DNA of 64,000 nt from NCBI GenBank assembly GCA_947034885.2, contig OX344750.2, positions 9,334,553 to 9,398,552 on the forward strand, read 5' to 3'. The DNA is from Thuidium tamariscinum (taxonomy: Eukaryota > Streptophyta > Bryopsida > Hypnales > Thuidiaceae). Below the pieces are notes generated by a model. The model had not been told where the DNA came from and made no database searches. It saw only the letters and a program-made list of their open reading frames with translations. Each line of letters starts with the position of its first letter. Within the stretch, counting starts at the first letter, position 1. This document shows positions 10,944-20,734 of the stretch, piece after piece. The translations under genes and the position numbers were made by a program.

Positions 10944-12419
10944 CTACTTTTTTGTTTTCTTTACTTCCAAATTCTCTAAAATTTTATCATAAAGATGTTT
11001 GTTTTTCTTTTCTTTGAGTCCTTTCCTAATTTCATCCATTTCTTTTGTGATTCCTTCAAAAGAATCTAAAGTAGATTTTTTTGTATTGAGAGCAATCCCT
11101 ATTTGGGAAAAACCACTATTGGCTGCAATCCTATGCCTTACATTTTTTGAATCTAATAATAAAATTGATCCAGCTTTAGGCTTGATGTAGTAGCCATAGT
11201 CTTGTAGAAAAAATTCTCCACCTTTTTCTGCTATTCCATATGGATATTCTATAAATTAAAAAAATTGTGTAAATAATTATGATTCAAATAAAAATCATTA
11301 TAGTAAGTTACAAATATTCTTCAAACCATATTTACAAATACTACATCTTCATATTTTAAGGAAAATTAAAATTGAACACTTAATATCAATATTGAATTTC
11401 AAAAATATAAAACAATTAAAATATAAAAATAAGAAAAATTACTTCTTGTAAACCACATGATAAATCTCATATGAGTATCACCAAGGTCTTTATGGAGTGA
11501 TGTCCAATAGTTTTTAGTAATTTCTAAATGCAAAAATGGAGTATCTCCAATTCGTCCATAATTTCTTGGAATTGTCGTGGGATATAAATTTTCCAACAAT
11601 TGTATCCAAGATGCAAAGGCAGGTTGTAAAAACTTGTGAGCCTCAATTGTAAATAATTCTCCAAGTTTGAGAATTTCTTCAGTTGATGGTTTAATATTGT
11701 TATTTGTCCTGTTTGATTGTGCATATCTATAAATAAAGATGTAAGTAAATAATTGCATTAGATAATTGTTTTAATAACAAAGTTTAAACAATATCATATA
11801 AATATGATTTTTTAAATTACACTTCAAATCAACACATAATTCAATTTTTCTAATTTAAAACAAATTTGCTTGCAATATACCAAAAAATTTGTAGTACAAT
11901 TGAAGTGGAATCAACTTACATAGTTGGCTTGTCAATGAAAGTATCATGTCGCCAACCAATCATGACTACATCTCCTCTACTTTTTTCTTTTTTGCGGTCA
12001 ACATATCCTCCATGCTCATATGTAAATTCCAAGAGATTATAAAATTCATGACATTTCTTACTTGGAAAAAAATTATCAACGTATATGCCTAATATTTTTT
12101 GTCCTTCCATGAGTATACATGGCTCAGATAATTCAATCATTTTAGAAATATCAAAGTTACAACTTTGACTTTCTAATTTTTGGCATTTGATAACTTTGTT
12201 TACAATCCTAGGAATTGATATTCCTAGTTCTCGTAACTTCCGAATATCATCATCTATACTATTATTATTATTATTATTATTGAAAGTGATTTGATTTTTA
12301 TCTTTTGAAGCCATTTCATAAATATATTTGTGTTTTTTACCTTCCTTATGAGCTTTCCATTGTTTTTCTGAATTAAAAGTTTTATTACAAGGGGGACAAA
12401 TGTGCGTACTTGAAGACAT
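10944..12419 (-). CDS. C2H2 zinc finger-2OG/Fe(II) oxygenase (TET/JBP-like?), 3 exons
   Basis: Three exons (12419-11920, 11726-11443, 11248-10944) join in frame with good GT/AG sites (GTAAGT and GTAATT donors; ATTTATAG and AATTTATAG acceptors) to give 362 residues. Residues 8-30 form one zinc finger, C8-x2-C11-x12-H24-x5-H30, of the JAZ/U1 type used for nucleic-acid binding. A run of seven Asn (47-53) follows, encoded by an (AAT)7 repeat. The C-terminal half has the marks of a 2-oxoglutarate/Fe(II) oxygenase: H245-x-D247 (LHKDLGDTHMRF), then GGEFFLQDYG (271-280), a conserved Gly 288 and the distal His 300 in VRHRIA. The GGEF...YG...G...H layout fits the TET/JBP nucleobase-oxidising branch better than prolyl hydroxylases, but that placement is inference. 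Oddly, Gln310 stands about where family members usually have Arg/Lys to bind 2OG. The gene is very AT-rich, unlike the other genes here. The start at 12419 is chosen just before the finger; an in-frame ATG at 12440 would add seven residues. Confidence 0.75.
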
Positions 12420-13871
12420 TTTGTTTATTATAAAGAACAATCACTATAGAAATTTAGAAGATTTAGGAAAAGCTAATCAACTAATCAACTATAGAGCTAT
12501 TTTTTAAGAGATACAAATGAATAGAAAATATATTTCTTTATGCCCAATTTATGTGAAGTTTTTTAGATGTTTCAAAGTAAAAGAACTTAGCTAAAAGTAA
12601 TTCACCTGACTTTACTTTTCTTCACTTGTTTCTAAAAATTAAATTAGAACTAAAAGTAAAAATAAAAGGATTTTGTATTAACTATGATAATATTAATTAT
12701 ATATATATACATACATATATATATATTTTTATTTATTTATTAAAAAATTTACTAAAATTATCACATTTTTATTATAACTCTATGTATATATCAACCTAGT
12801 ATAAAACAACACATGTGGGCCCTAGAGGATCACTTACAAAATCATATATTGTATTGAAGAAAAGTTGAATTTATTATTAAGATTAATTGTCTTTATCTCT
12901 AGAACATTGCTCTACTAACAATGAAGAAAATAAGATTGGAAGCGATAAAATATAATGGCAATGTCAAATGAGATCTATAAGCAATCAAATTATCAACATT
13001 GACTACACAAGCCAAACTCAACACAAAATGCTACAATCTAAAATTTCAAACTTGATCAATTCCAAACCTATACCACTTCCACACTATAAGATGTTCAAAA
13101 TCACAAATTCATCTATTATTTCAACCACCACAATCCTGTCTCCAAAGCAATTTAAAGGTTCTAATGGTCACTGCCCCCAAAAATCAGTAAATCATTCCTT
13201 TCATGGACAAAAGTTCTTTGAGCTAATAATCCTCAAGGCAAAAAGACTTGAGAAACACTAACCCCTAAAGAACTTAGGTACATTTCAAGTAGAAATTGTG
13301 AAAAAGTGTCACTTTCTAGGGCAGTGAAATAAAAATGAAATACATTTTTTTTTTCAAAATTCAACTATTCAAATTTGAACTAGACTACTATAAGAATGCG
13401 TAGAGAAAATCTAAGAAACTTTGATTCCATGGATTATACGATTATAACATTGAAAGTTAGAAGAATTTCTTTTGGCCTTGCCCAATAAGGCCAACAACCT
13501 TTAACTCCTAGAGTGAGGTTTTTATACTACACATGGTTGTTTTTTAGGACATTTGCATCTTATATCATGTAAAGTAAATACCTACAAAATTTCAAGAGTA
13601 AAAAAGGAATTTTGTAAAAGATTTCTAAAGGTGCCTCAGCTCCCTACGAAAATCAAGGTTGCATAGCTTTTGATCCAAGCACCAAATTAGAAAAAAAAAT
13701 AGATTTTCATGGAGGGGGGCTTTGTTACCACATTGTGTCCAAATTTTAAGTAAACATCTGACCAAAAATGACTTTGTAGAAACCTACTCAAGGTTTCTTA
13801 CATACATTGGTCCTTTGAGGGTTAACCCAATGAAACAAATTGTACAATGTAATAAAGACTAATAGTAGGAT
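12420..13871. other. AT-rich spacer upstream of the oxygenase gene
   Basis: Nothing coding is recognised. A (TA)n/(TACA)n-rich patch lies at about 12698-12728. At 13259 the sequence CTAACCCCTAAAGAAC resembles one end of the TTAA-flanked CCCCTAAAGG elements, but no partner end is seen. The promoter of the minus-strand oxygenase gene should lie just above 12440; no specific element can be assigned. Confidence 0.4.
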
Positions 13872-13972
13872 TGTCATTAGATGACATTTGAGGGCATTGG
13901 AAGACTTCAGAAACCATTTTGGAAACAGACCCAAAACTGCCCTCCAATGCCCTCCAATGTCATCTAATGACA
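13872..13972. mobile_element. Very short family F-like palindromic element, 101 bp
   Basis: The arms are inverted repeats: the left begins TGTCATTAGATGACATTTGA and the right is its near reverse complement. The interior words CATTGGAAG and CAGACCCAAAACTGCCCTCC match the 253-bp CATTAG-ended element at 38035-38287. It looks like an internally deleted miniature of that family. Confidence 0.7.
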
Positions 13973-15258
13973 TGTCCAACTTAAATTGCCAAAAGAGGGA
14001 AATTGCACCTACATGTATTACTTCTGAACAAAGACTATTAGACATTATTACTTAATGGTAGAGATCACATAGACAAAATTATTGTCATAGAATGCAAATT
14101 TACATAAATGATGGACTTTACTTTTTGGTATTCTTGTTGAATTTCTTAAGAAGATGCGTTCTTTTTAGCTTGTACAATCATTTATAAAAGCTTGCCATGT
14201 TGGAATGTCAGATGCCAACAAGGCTTGGCAATTACAAAAGAACATAGGAGTACATGGTTGAATTATCAAGTAAACTTTAGAAATTCTTCAAAGACCAGAG
14301 AATAAAGTCAAGGTTGGACATAACTACATAAGTATAGTTTTTCAAAGTGTTGTTTTACATATTAGCAATGACTAAGAGTATATTATTAAACCATGTGTGG
14401 CATTTTGAAAACTAATTTTTTGATCACCTAGGTGTTTTATCAATTCTAAAACTCACTAAGCATGTACAATACCAAATTATCATTAAATTTGAAGGGGCAA
14501 ACATAATGTAGGATGTCAAAGTAGTCATAAGATGGGCCCCCTAAATGTGTCATTGACCCTAAAACACCTTCTTTAATCTAAGAACATCTTCTAAATCAAT
14601 TATGTATCTATATGGAAGGAATTGTTTTAGAATCAAACCTTGTTCATTTATAGCTTTCATAGGGTATTCAAATATTATGCTTTTTTGTATGTTGGAATCT
14701 CTTTTCAAATACCATTTAGAAAATATAAATATTTAAATAGTCTAATAATAGTAATTAGGTACAAAAGCAAAAAATGTTGGTTTAGATCTTATCTACCTTA
14801 CAAAGTAGATTCTATAGGATAAATTTTGTATTTTGTAGGATAATAATAAATAAATTCTCGTATTTTATACCATATTAATTCTATATTATTCACCTCTTCC
14901 GACTAATTTGGAGCCTCTCATTCCAACTATGAATTCAAATTTTCAAATTTTATTGTAGATTGTAAATAAAAATTCTTGCATTTTGTAGGGAATAAATTCA
15001 TTGTACAGGGCCCACTTCATGTGACCAATTTAACACCCTACAAATATAACAAGTTTACTATAAAATTTACTAGGGAAAATACACATTCAAATTTATGTCA
15101 AATTAAGTAGAGGTAGCCAACATCCCTCTCAAATCTTTGACCATCTTGTAATTGTAGGTACACTATTAAAATTCTATAGGTCAAATTTAGGAATTTTTTA
15201 AATGTTCTAATTATAGTAGAGATCTTGGGCCTAGTTCAAAATGGGACATCTAGTAGAA
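13973..15258. other. AT-rich spacer
   Basis: No coding or RNA gene is recognised. Around 14886-15000 the wording (ATTTGGAGCCTCTCATTCCA) resembles the interior of the GC-ended MITE at 36442-36644, so part of this stretch is probably an old repeat copy. Confidence 0.4.
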
Positions 15259-15977
15259 GGGTGATTGCAAGAAACACTTCATGTATTGGCTACAAGATTG
15301 GTAGTACTGCGCAATACTAGCTGTATTGTGCGTTAGCAATGCACCTACAAATCTTAGCCATTGATCCTGTACACTTGTGGACTTAGACCGTCAATCAATA
15401 CTATGCAATATTATAGACTGCTATAAAGTACTACAAAGGTCACTAGTAGCAGAAAATAATAGAAAAGAGGTTTGTGAACCTTTTCATTTTTAATCATTAA
15501 AAAAAATTCAAAATTTAAAAAAAAAATTGTTTTTCTAGACAAGATTGTGCTCACATTGCAATAAAAATTTCCTCTAGGAAATTTTTTCCCTCTTTGTAGC
15601 CTTTGCCCCCAAGAAGATCACTTTAAATCCATATACTCAACAAACATGTTGCTATTTTCATTAGAAAAAAACTCATTGTCAATCCTTGTAATGTTAGAAG
15701 ACCTTAACTTGTTGAATTAGTGGCTTCAAATTCATATTTTTGGGTAAAAAACAGGACTAAAAAACCCTAAAATGGCCAAAGTAGACACCCAATAGGGGGT
15801 AGGCTAAAAATAGTAAATTAATTTGGAAAAATTTGAAAAAATTATTCAACATCTAAAACTTTTGTGTTCACCTTTATTCCAATATTCAAGACAAAAAGAC
15901 AAAAGATGCAAAAGTTATGCGCAAGAAACTATTTATTGGGGACCAAAAAAAAGTACAAGTGTTTCTTGCAATCACCC
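15259..15977. mobile_element. Family B MITE, 719 bp
   Basis: It starts GGGTGATTGCAAGAAACACT and ends AGTGTTTCTTGCAATCACCC in the opposite orientation. The length is within 2 bp of the 2303-3023 copy. No target duplication is visible at the edges, so the flanks have decayed or changed. No coding content. Confidence 0.7.
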
Positions 15978-17667
15978 AATAGTGGACAAGATGAAAAGCA
16001 TTTTCATTGGTCAAACATATGATTCTGTTTGCTAAGATATTTGACAATAATTCCATGTCACATCAAGCACTCCGGCCAAAATTAAAGATGAATTCACATT
16101 TGCAATGGACAAATTTGGGAACACAATCCCAAACTTGTCTAGAAGACAAAATGCTCTTCTTCACCACAATGCCTTCAATTATCATTCTTTTTTGCTAAGC
16201 TTCTTTACAAGTGCGATTTCAAAGCTCCTTTTTCTTTCCTATTTTCACAAAAATGCAAGTTGATTGTGAAGTTACTTATTCACTCATCAATTGCACTCGA
16301 TCAATTCATTAGATCTACTACTTTGCCAAATCCATGCTTAAATTGGACATACCCTATTGTTTGTCATTGTAAAGTCTTCAGCGTTCAGATTCAAGAACAC
16401 AATGGCAAATTTTGGTCTCGTTGCATTGCACTAGCCTTGAGGTGAAGACTTTGTAATTGTTTGTTGTTGTTTAGCTTTGTTCTTTCAATTGGTACATTGG
16501 GTATCTACAAGTTAGTCATTTCATTTTACTTTCATTTTCTAACTTGCAACCTCCATCTTCTTACACCTCACTTGCTTAGTCTAATTTCAAAGAGATTTTA
16601 CGCTAACTACAAGCCTCTTTCATCTGTTTGTTGCCACATGGACAACAATGATAAAATTTCACTACCAATGGTAGCACATTCTAATTATTTTGACAATTCA
16701 TCTTTAATAATGTCTTGCATTTTGGTAGTTTTGCCACAGTCATTTTAGTTTTGTAGTTGCAATCAATTCCTTAACCTCTATGAATCCTAGTCATTCCTTT
16801 TCCTTTCTACCGGAGGATTAAGACTTTATTTCCATCAAACATTTGTGATGATTTCAAATCTTCAGTTTCATTTTGAGTCTCTTGTTAGGTGCTAACATGT
16901 TCAAAGATGCATTCAAACACTCTCAAGGTTGCATGTTTTTTCTAGAGGACCTAAAATATTGTGAACAATGATTGCAAACATCATTGTTGAGGCCGGATTC
17001 TCTTGAAGAAGAAGAATCACTTCAAAGGTTTTGTTCTCCTAACTTCTAATTCGGTTGGTAGCAATTGTAGTTTGTTTTCATTCATGAAATTAGGGTTTCA
17101 TCATAAAAGTGAATTCAATACTTCTAAGTATTCCTACTTTGTCTATAGATTACAATCGCATAGTTAAAGGTTTCAACCCTAAACATTATTAATATCAATT
17201 ACATATTGTCAAGTTGAAGAGACATCAAGTTATTGTAAGTATTGGTAGGTAGCATCAACATAAAATTGATTTGGAATGTCTTCAAAGATTCAAGTGTTAT
17301 CACTTAAAGGATAAATCTAGTTTTGAGAGAAAATAACATTGAAATTTTGTGTCACTTGATATTGTAGTGAAGTTTATTTGAAATAGTTTTATTTTAGGGT
17401 TTATGGTGCTTGATGTCGAAATTGGTAGCTTCATCACATTATTTGCTAAAAGTAAAATTTGACAACATTGCGGTTTGTGTGTAACTAATTTTCTTGTACT
17501 TCATGTAATTGTGACTATAATCATGTTGCTTTTGCTATATCTTAACTACCTCATTGTTGGAATATTTAATTGAATGAGTCATGGACCTAGGGACAAGGAG
17601 TGCCCACTCTTGTACCCATTACCTACCTCATTAGAGACTTGCATTGGAGTTTTGTCTTGTACAACTA
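15978..17667. other. AT-rich spacer before the UMPS pseudogene
   Basis: Open frames of up to 95 codons occur at 16000-16750, but they show no conserved motifs and their codon use follows the local AT bias. Nothing is supported as a gene. The UMPS-like frame at 17668 has an upstream in-frame ATG at 17574, but those residues do not resemble UMP synthase. Confidence 0.4.
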
Positions 17668-18690
17668 TGGTGGATGCAGCGGTGGATAGCTTGGTGTTGG
17701 ACCTATACAATATGGAAGTAGTAAAGTTTGGCAAATTCAAGCTCAAGAATGCTCAAAACATGGTAAAAAAAACGCACTCAAAATCAAGTGCGATTTTTTT
17801 TGCCACGTTTTTGTGCAAGCGCGCATAGTGGGCAATCAACTTTTCTTGCAATTTTCCACTGCAATTTTTTGAATTTGGAGGCGAGTAATATACCATTACA
17901 AAGGTATTGAAAATACCTTTCCAATGGTTTATTACACTCCCCAAAATTCAAAAAATTACAGTGGGAATTGCAAAAAACGCTGATTATGAGCGTAGTCAAC
18001 CCGCACAAAACTATGGCAAAAAAAACCACACTCGATTTTGAGTGCGTTTTTTTTTACCATGTTTTGTTATAGTGATGGCATCACTTCCACAATTTACATC
18101 CACTAGCCTTGTGAGTGATAGTCTCCTACCCAAAGCTCTTGCAGCAAGTTTTAGAATTTGTTTAGGCCAATGTCTCAAGCATGGAATAGGATGTGATCTA
18201 CAAGGTGCCTTACACATTGTTGCCTATTGCAATTGCCATTTTGCTTAAGCATGATGTGCTAATGGTAATGCGACATAGGAAGGTAAAGGATTACAGCACA
18301 AAAAAGGTGATGAAAGGTTTCTTCATGCCCGGACAAAAGTGCTTGATCATTGAGGATTTGGTGACTAACAAGGTGTTGGTGTTGGAAATTATAGAGCCTC
18401 TGATGGTGGCCAAGTTGAAGGTTATAAATGTGGTGGTGTCAATTGATAAGGAACAAGGCAGGTCACAAACTTTTTCCAAGCACGAGTTGAAGTTGCATGT
18501 GGCGCTAAAACTTACATGGATTGTAGAGGTTCTTGTGCGCCATGGCAAATTGACACAAGAGGTCACTGAATTGGTAGGGAAGTTTTTAGTAGAAATATGC
18601 TTTCCTACTATGCAAATACACCATGAAAATTCTAGCTTTAGATCAATAAATTTGGAGACTCCTAACGTAGTAAAAACTCCTAAACCTTAG
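17668..18690 (+). pseudogene. UMP synthase (OPRT domain) pseudogene, split by a MITE
   Basis: The left part reads MVDAAVDSLVLDLYNMEVVK then FGKFKLKN, which matches the plant UMPS N-terminus from memory (…SLVLDLH…VKFGEFKLKSG). After the 311-bp insert at 17755-18065 the homology resumes in shifting frames: GITSTIYIH, then IVSYPKLLQQ, then VPYTLLPIAIAI. A 165-codon open stretch (18193-18690) continues with MRHRKVKDYSTKK and PGQKCLIIEDLVTN. In functional OPRT the PRPP loop is EDLVTSG(A/V)S; here it is EDLVTNKVL, so the key Ser/Gly residues are lost. There are stops and frame changes between about 18066 and 18192. Only the OPRT half is present; the OMP decarboxylase half is missing. No introns are evident within the recognisable part, which would suit a retrocopy, but a captured or duplicated fragment is also possible. 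Confidence 0.8.
17755..18065. mobile_element. 311-bp fully palindromic MITE inside the UMPS pseudogene
   Basis: The ends are AAAACATGGTAAAAAAAACG and its reverse complement. The arms stay complementary almost to the centre near 17905 (for example CACTGCAATTTTTTGAATTT on the left against AAATTCAAAAAATTACAGTG on the right), with a small inner stem AAAGGTATT/AATACCTTT. As RNA it would fold into one long hairpin. It interrupts the OPRT reading frame between KLKN and GIT, so it arrived in or after the pseudogene. No clear target duplication. Confidence 0.8.
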
Positions 18691-18862
18691 TTTGTGACAA
18701 ATTAACAAAAATGAATTTTAAATATAACATGTTTTTTGTTTTGTTTTTAAAATAAGGGATGTAAAATCCATCAAGTTAGAGAGGTCCGCTAATTATTTCA
18801 TATTCTTAAATATTTTAATTCAAAAGTTATAGCAAAAAAGAACATCATTCGAATTGTGATGG

Positions 18863-18893
18863 AAAATAGGACTAGTGTTTCTTGCAATCACCC
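18863..18893. mobile_element. Orphan right end of a family B MITE
   Basis: ACTAGTGTTTCTTGCAATCA followed by CCC matches the terminal inverted repeat of the 2303-3023 and 15259-15977 elements, and the 150 bp before it loosely resembles their right interior. No matching unpaired left end was found upstream within 3 kb, so this is a truncated copy or the left end has been lost. Confidence 0.6.
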
Positions 18894-19809
18894 TTATTGG
18901 ATTTATCTCCATCAATCCTACTACATGCATGAATGGGCCAAGCAACCTTGCATTGATTCATATGACTCCTACCTCTTGGTGTTCAAATGAATGCTTATAT
19001 AGATACTCTCAGCCAACAATAAAACACACCCAGTTTGGTCATTGAAGAGAGAGGCAATGATATTATTAAGTCTACAGACCGTGCTCTTGCTGCAAAAGAA
19101 TATCATTAGGCGGGATAGGCAACATATAAGAAAAGTCTAGATAAGCTTAGAATTGTTTGCATTGTCATACTACTCTCAATGTTAGCAAATTTTGGTCTAC
19201 CAAATCCTTTTCAAAGCTTGATTATTAAGATAGTTGGGACATTGGGAATACAAGTGTTTGTTTGCAATGTGAGCTTTCAAAAAGAAAGAGGAATTGTTTC
19301 CAATGCATTGTGGGACAATGTTTTTTAGATCACATTGCAGCATTGGACTTCAAAAGTGTTATTAATTAGGACTTTTTAATAGCATTTACAATTAGGATTT
19401 GAAAGATTTTTTGTTGTTTTGTATTTTTAGAGCTTCAAATTATTTGTAATGGAGCGGCAAAGGAGTGAGAGTGAGTGAAAATGGATATAGTAAGAGATAT
19501 AGACAGGAAGCAAGAAGGATTCTATCAATCATTATTGTGAAAGATTAGAGTGTAGAGTAGTTTCTTGTTGCACTGGCTTTCTTCTCAAATTAGGGTTTGC
19601 GACTCTTGCTCCCCTACAGTGCTAGCCAAAGAAGGCCACATTGTAGTGTTATGGGGGATTTGTTGTATTCAAATGGCACATTATCAAAAGAAACCGTCTT
19701 TTGCAATCCTCTTGAATAGCAGGCTAGGTGTTGTTATTGGTACTACTAGATTGTTCGTATTTATTTTGTTTCTCCAATTTGCAAAGCTCCATGGGTTTGG
19801 GTTATGGGA
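18894..19809. other. Spacer, no gene recognised
   Basis: An 82-codon frame at 19565-19813 has no recognisable motif and runs straight into the MITE end at 19810. Nothing else is supported. Confidence 0.4.
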
Positions 19810-19813
19810 TTAA

Positions 19814-20730
19814 CCCCTAAAGGACCAAGGCCTTTTTTCTGTCAAAAACCTCTCAAAACTGCCATTTCTGTTGCATTCATCCAAGAAAACAATTTTTTTT
19901 TAAGAATCTAACTATAGGATCTTGTACTTAACTTGATTGATATCAAGTGGTAAAAATTTCATGAAGTTTGACCGTACAGATTGGAAGATATGAGCATTCA
20001 AAGTTGGAAATACAAGTTTTTTTGAATTGTGGTTTGCAATTTCAGATGACTTTGACTGGAATTTGTATTAAAAAAATTACACTATAGACTTTGAATTTAT
20101 AATTTTTTGTGTTAAGAAATTGAGTTGAGAGTCTAGAAAAAAAATTTCACACAAAAAACACTTGATTTTCATTCTTTAAAAAATTGTTAAGTAGATGTAG
20201 GTCCAAGATTGAAAGAAAAACTAAATGGTTAATAACTCTAAGATGGGATTGAAATACAATAATCCCAATGGTGAGATTGTTTTAGAAAGTAAACATAACC
20301 TTGTCCAACAATTTTTTTTGAAAAATTGTGAAAATTGCATTCAAAAATGAATCCTATAAGTTATTTTTTCAAGAAATTGTTTAGATTGCCCGAAAAACAA
20401 GATTGTCCATAACTTTCTCATTATAAGTCCAAATAGAGTGAATCAAAGCTTCACATGTAGGCAAAAATATATTATTTTAGAAAAAAGAATTAAAAAATTA
20501 AATTTTGACTTTTTGCAAAAAAAAATTCTGCCCGCCGAATGAAAATTTGGGCTTTTTGTGGTATAACTTTTGCTCCCAGTCACCAATTGAAATGAAAATT
20601 ACATTCCCATGAAGCTAATCAGTTTTCCTATCTTATGAAAAAGTTTCAAGAAGATTCATTAAAAATTGAGGTCTACGGAACCTGCCCAAACTTCAAATTG
20701 TCCCCCGAGGGGACAATGGTCCTTTAGGGG
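19814..20730. mobile_element. Family A MITE, 917 bp, TTAA target
   Basis: TTAA stands at both edges (19810-19813, 20731-20734). The ends are CCCCTAAAGGACCA on the left and its exact reverse complement on the right. A second copy (33508-34431, 924 bp) is similar along its whole length, sharing for example TAGGATCTTGTACTT and ACAATAATCCCAATGGTGAG. No open frame longer than background. The TTAA duplication plus CCY-starting termini are the signature of piggyBac-type elements; this would be a non-autonomous member. Confidence 0.8.
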
Positions 20731-20734
20731 TTAA

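Noticed and set aside
17753-18029. Minus-strand open frames across 17753-18029
   Set aside because: They lie inside the palindromic MITE and mirror each other; there is no sign of coding constraint.
15259-18893. One large family B element spanning 15259-18893 with the UMPS fragment as cargo
   Set aside because: The left end at 15259 has its own right end at 15977, giving a length within 2 bp of another complete copy, so the 18893 end is more likely an orphan.
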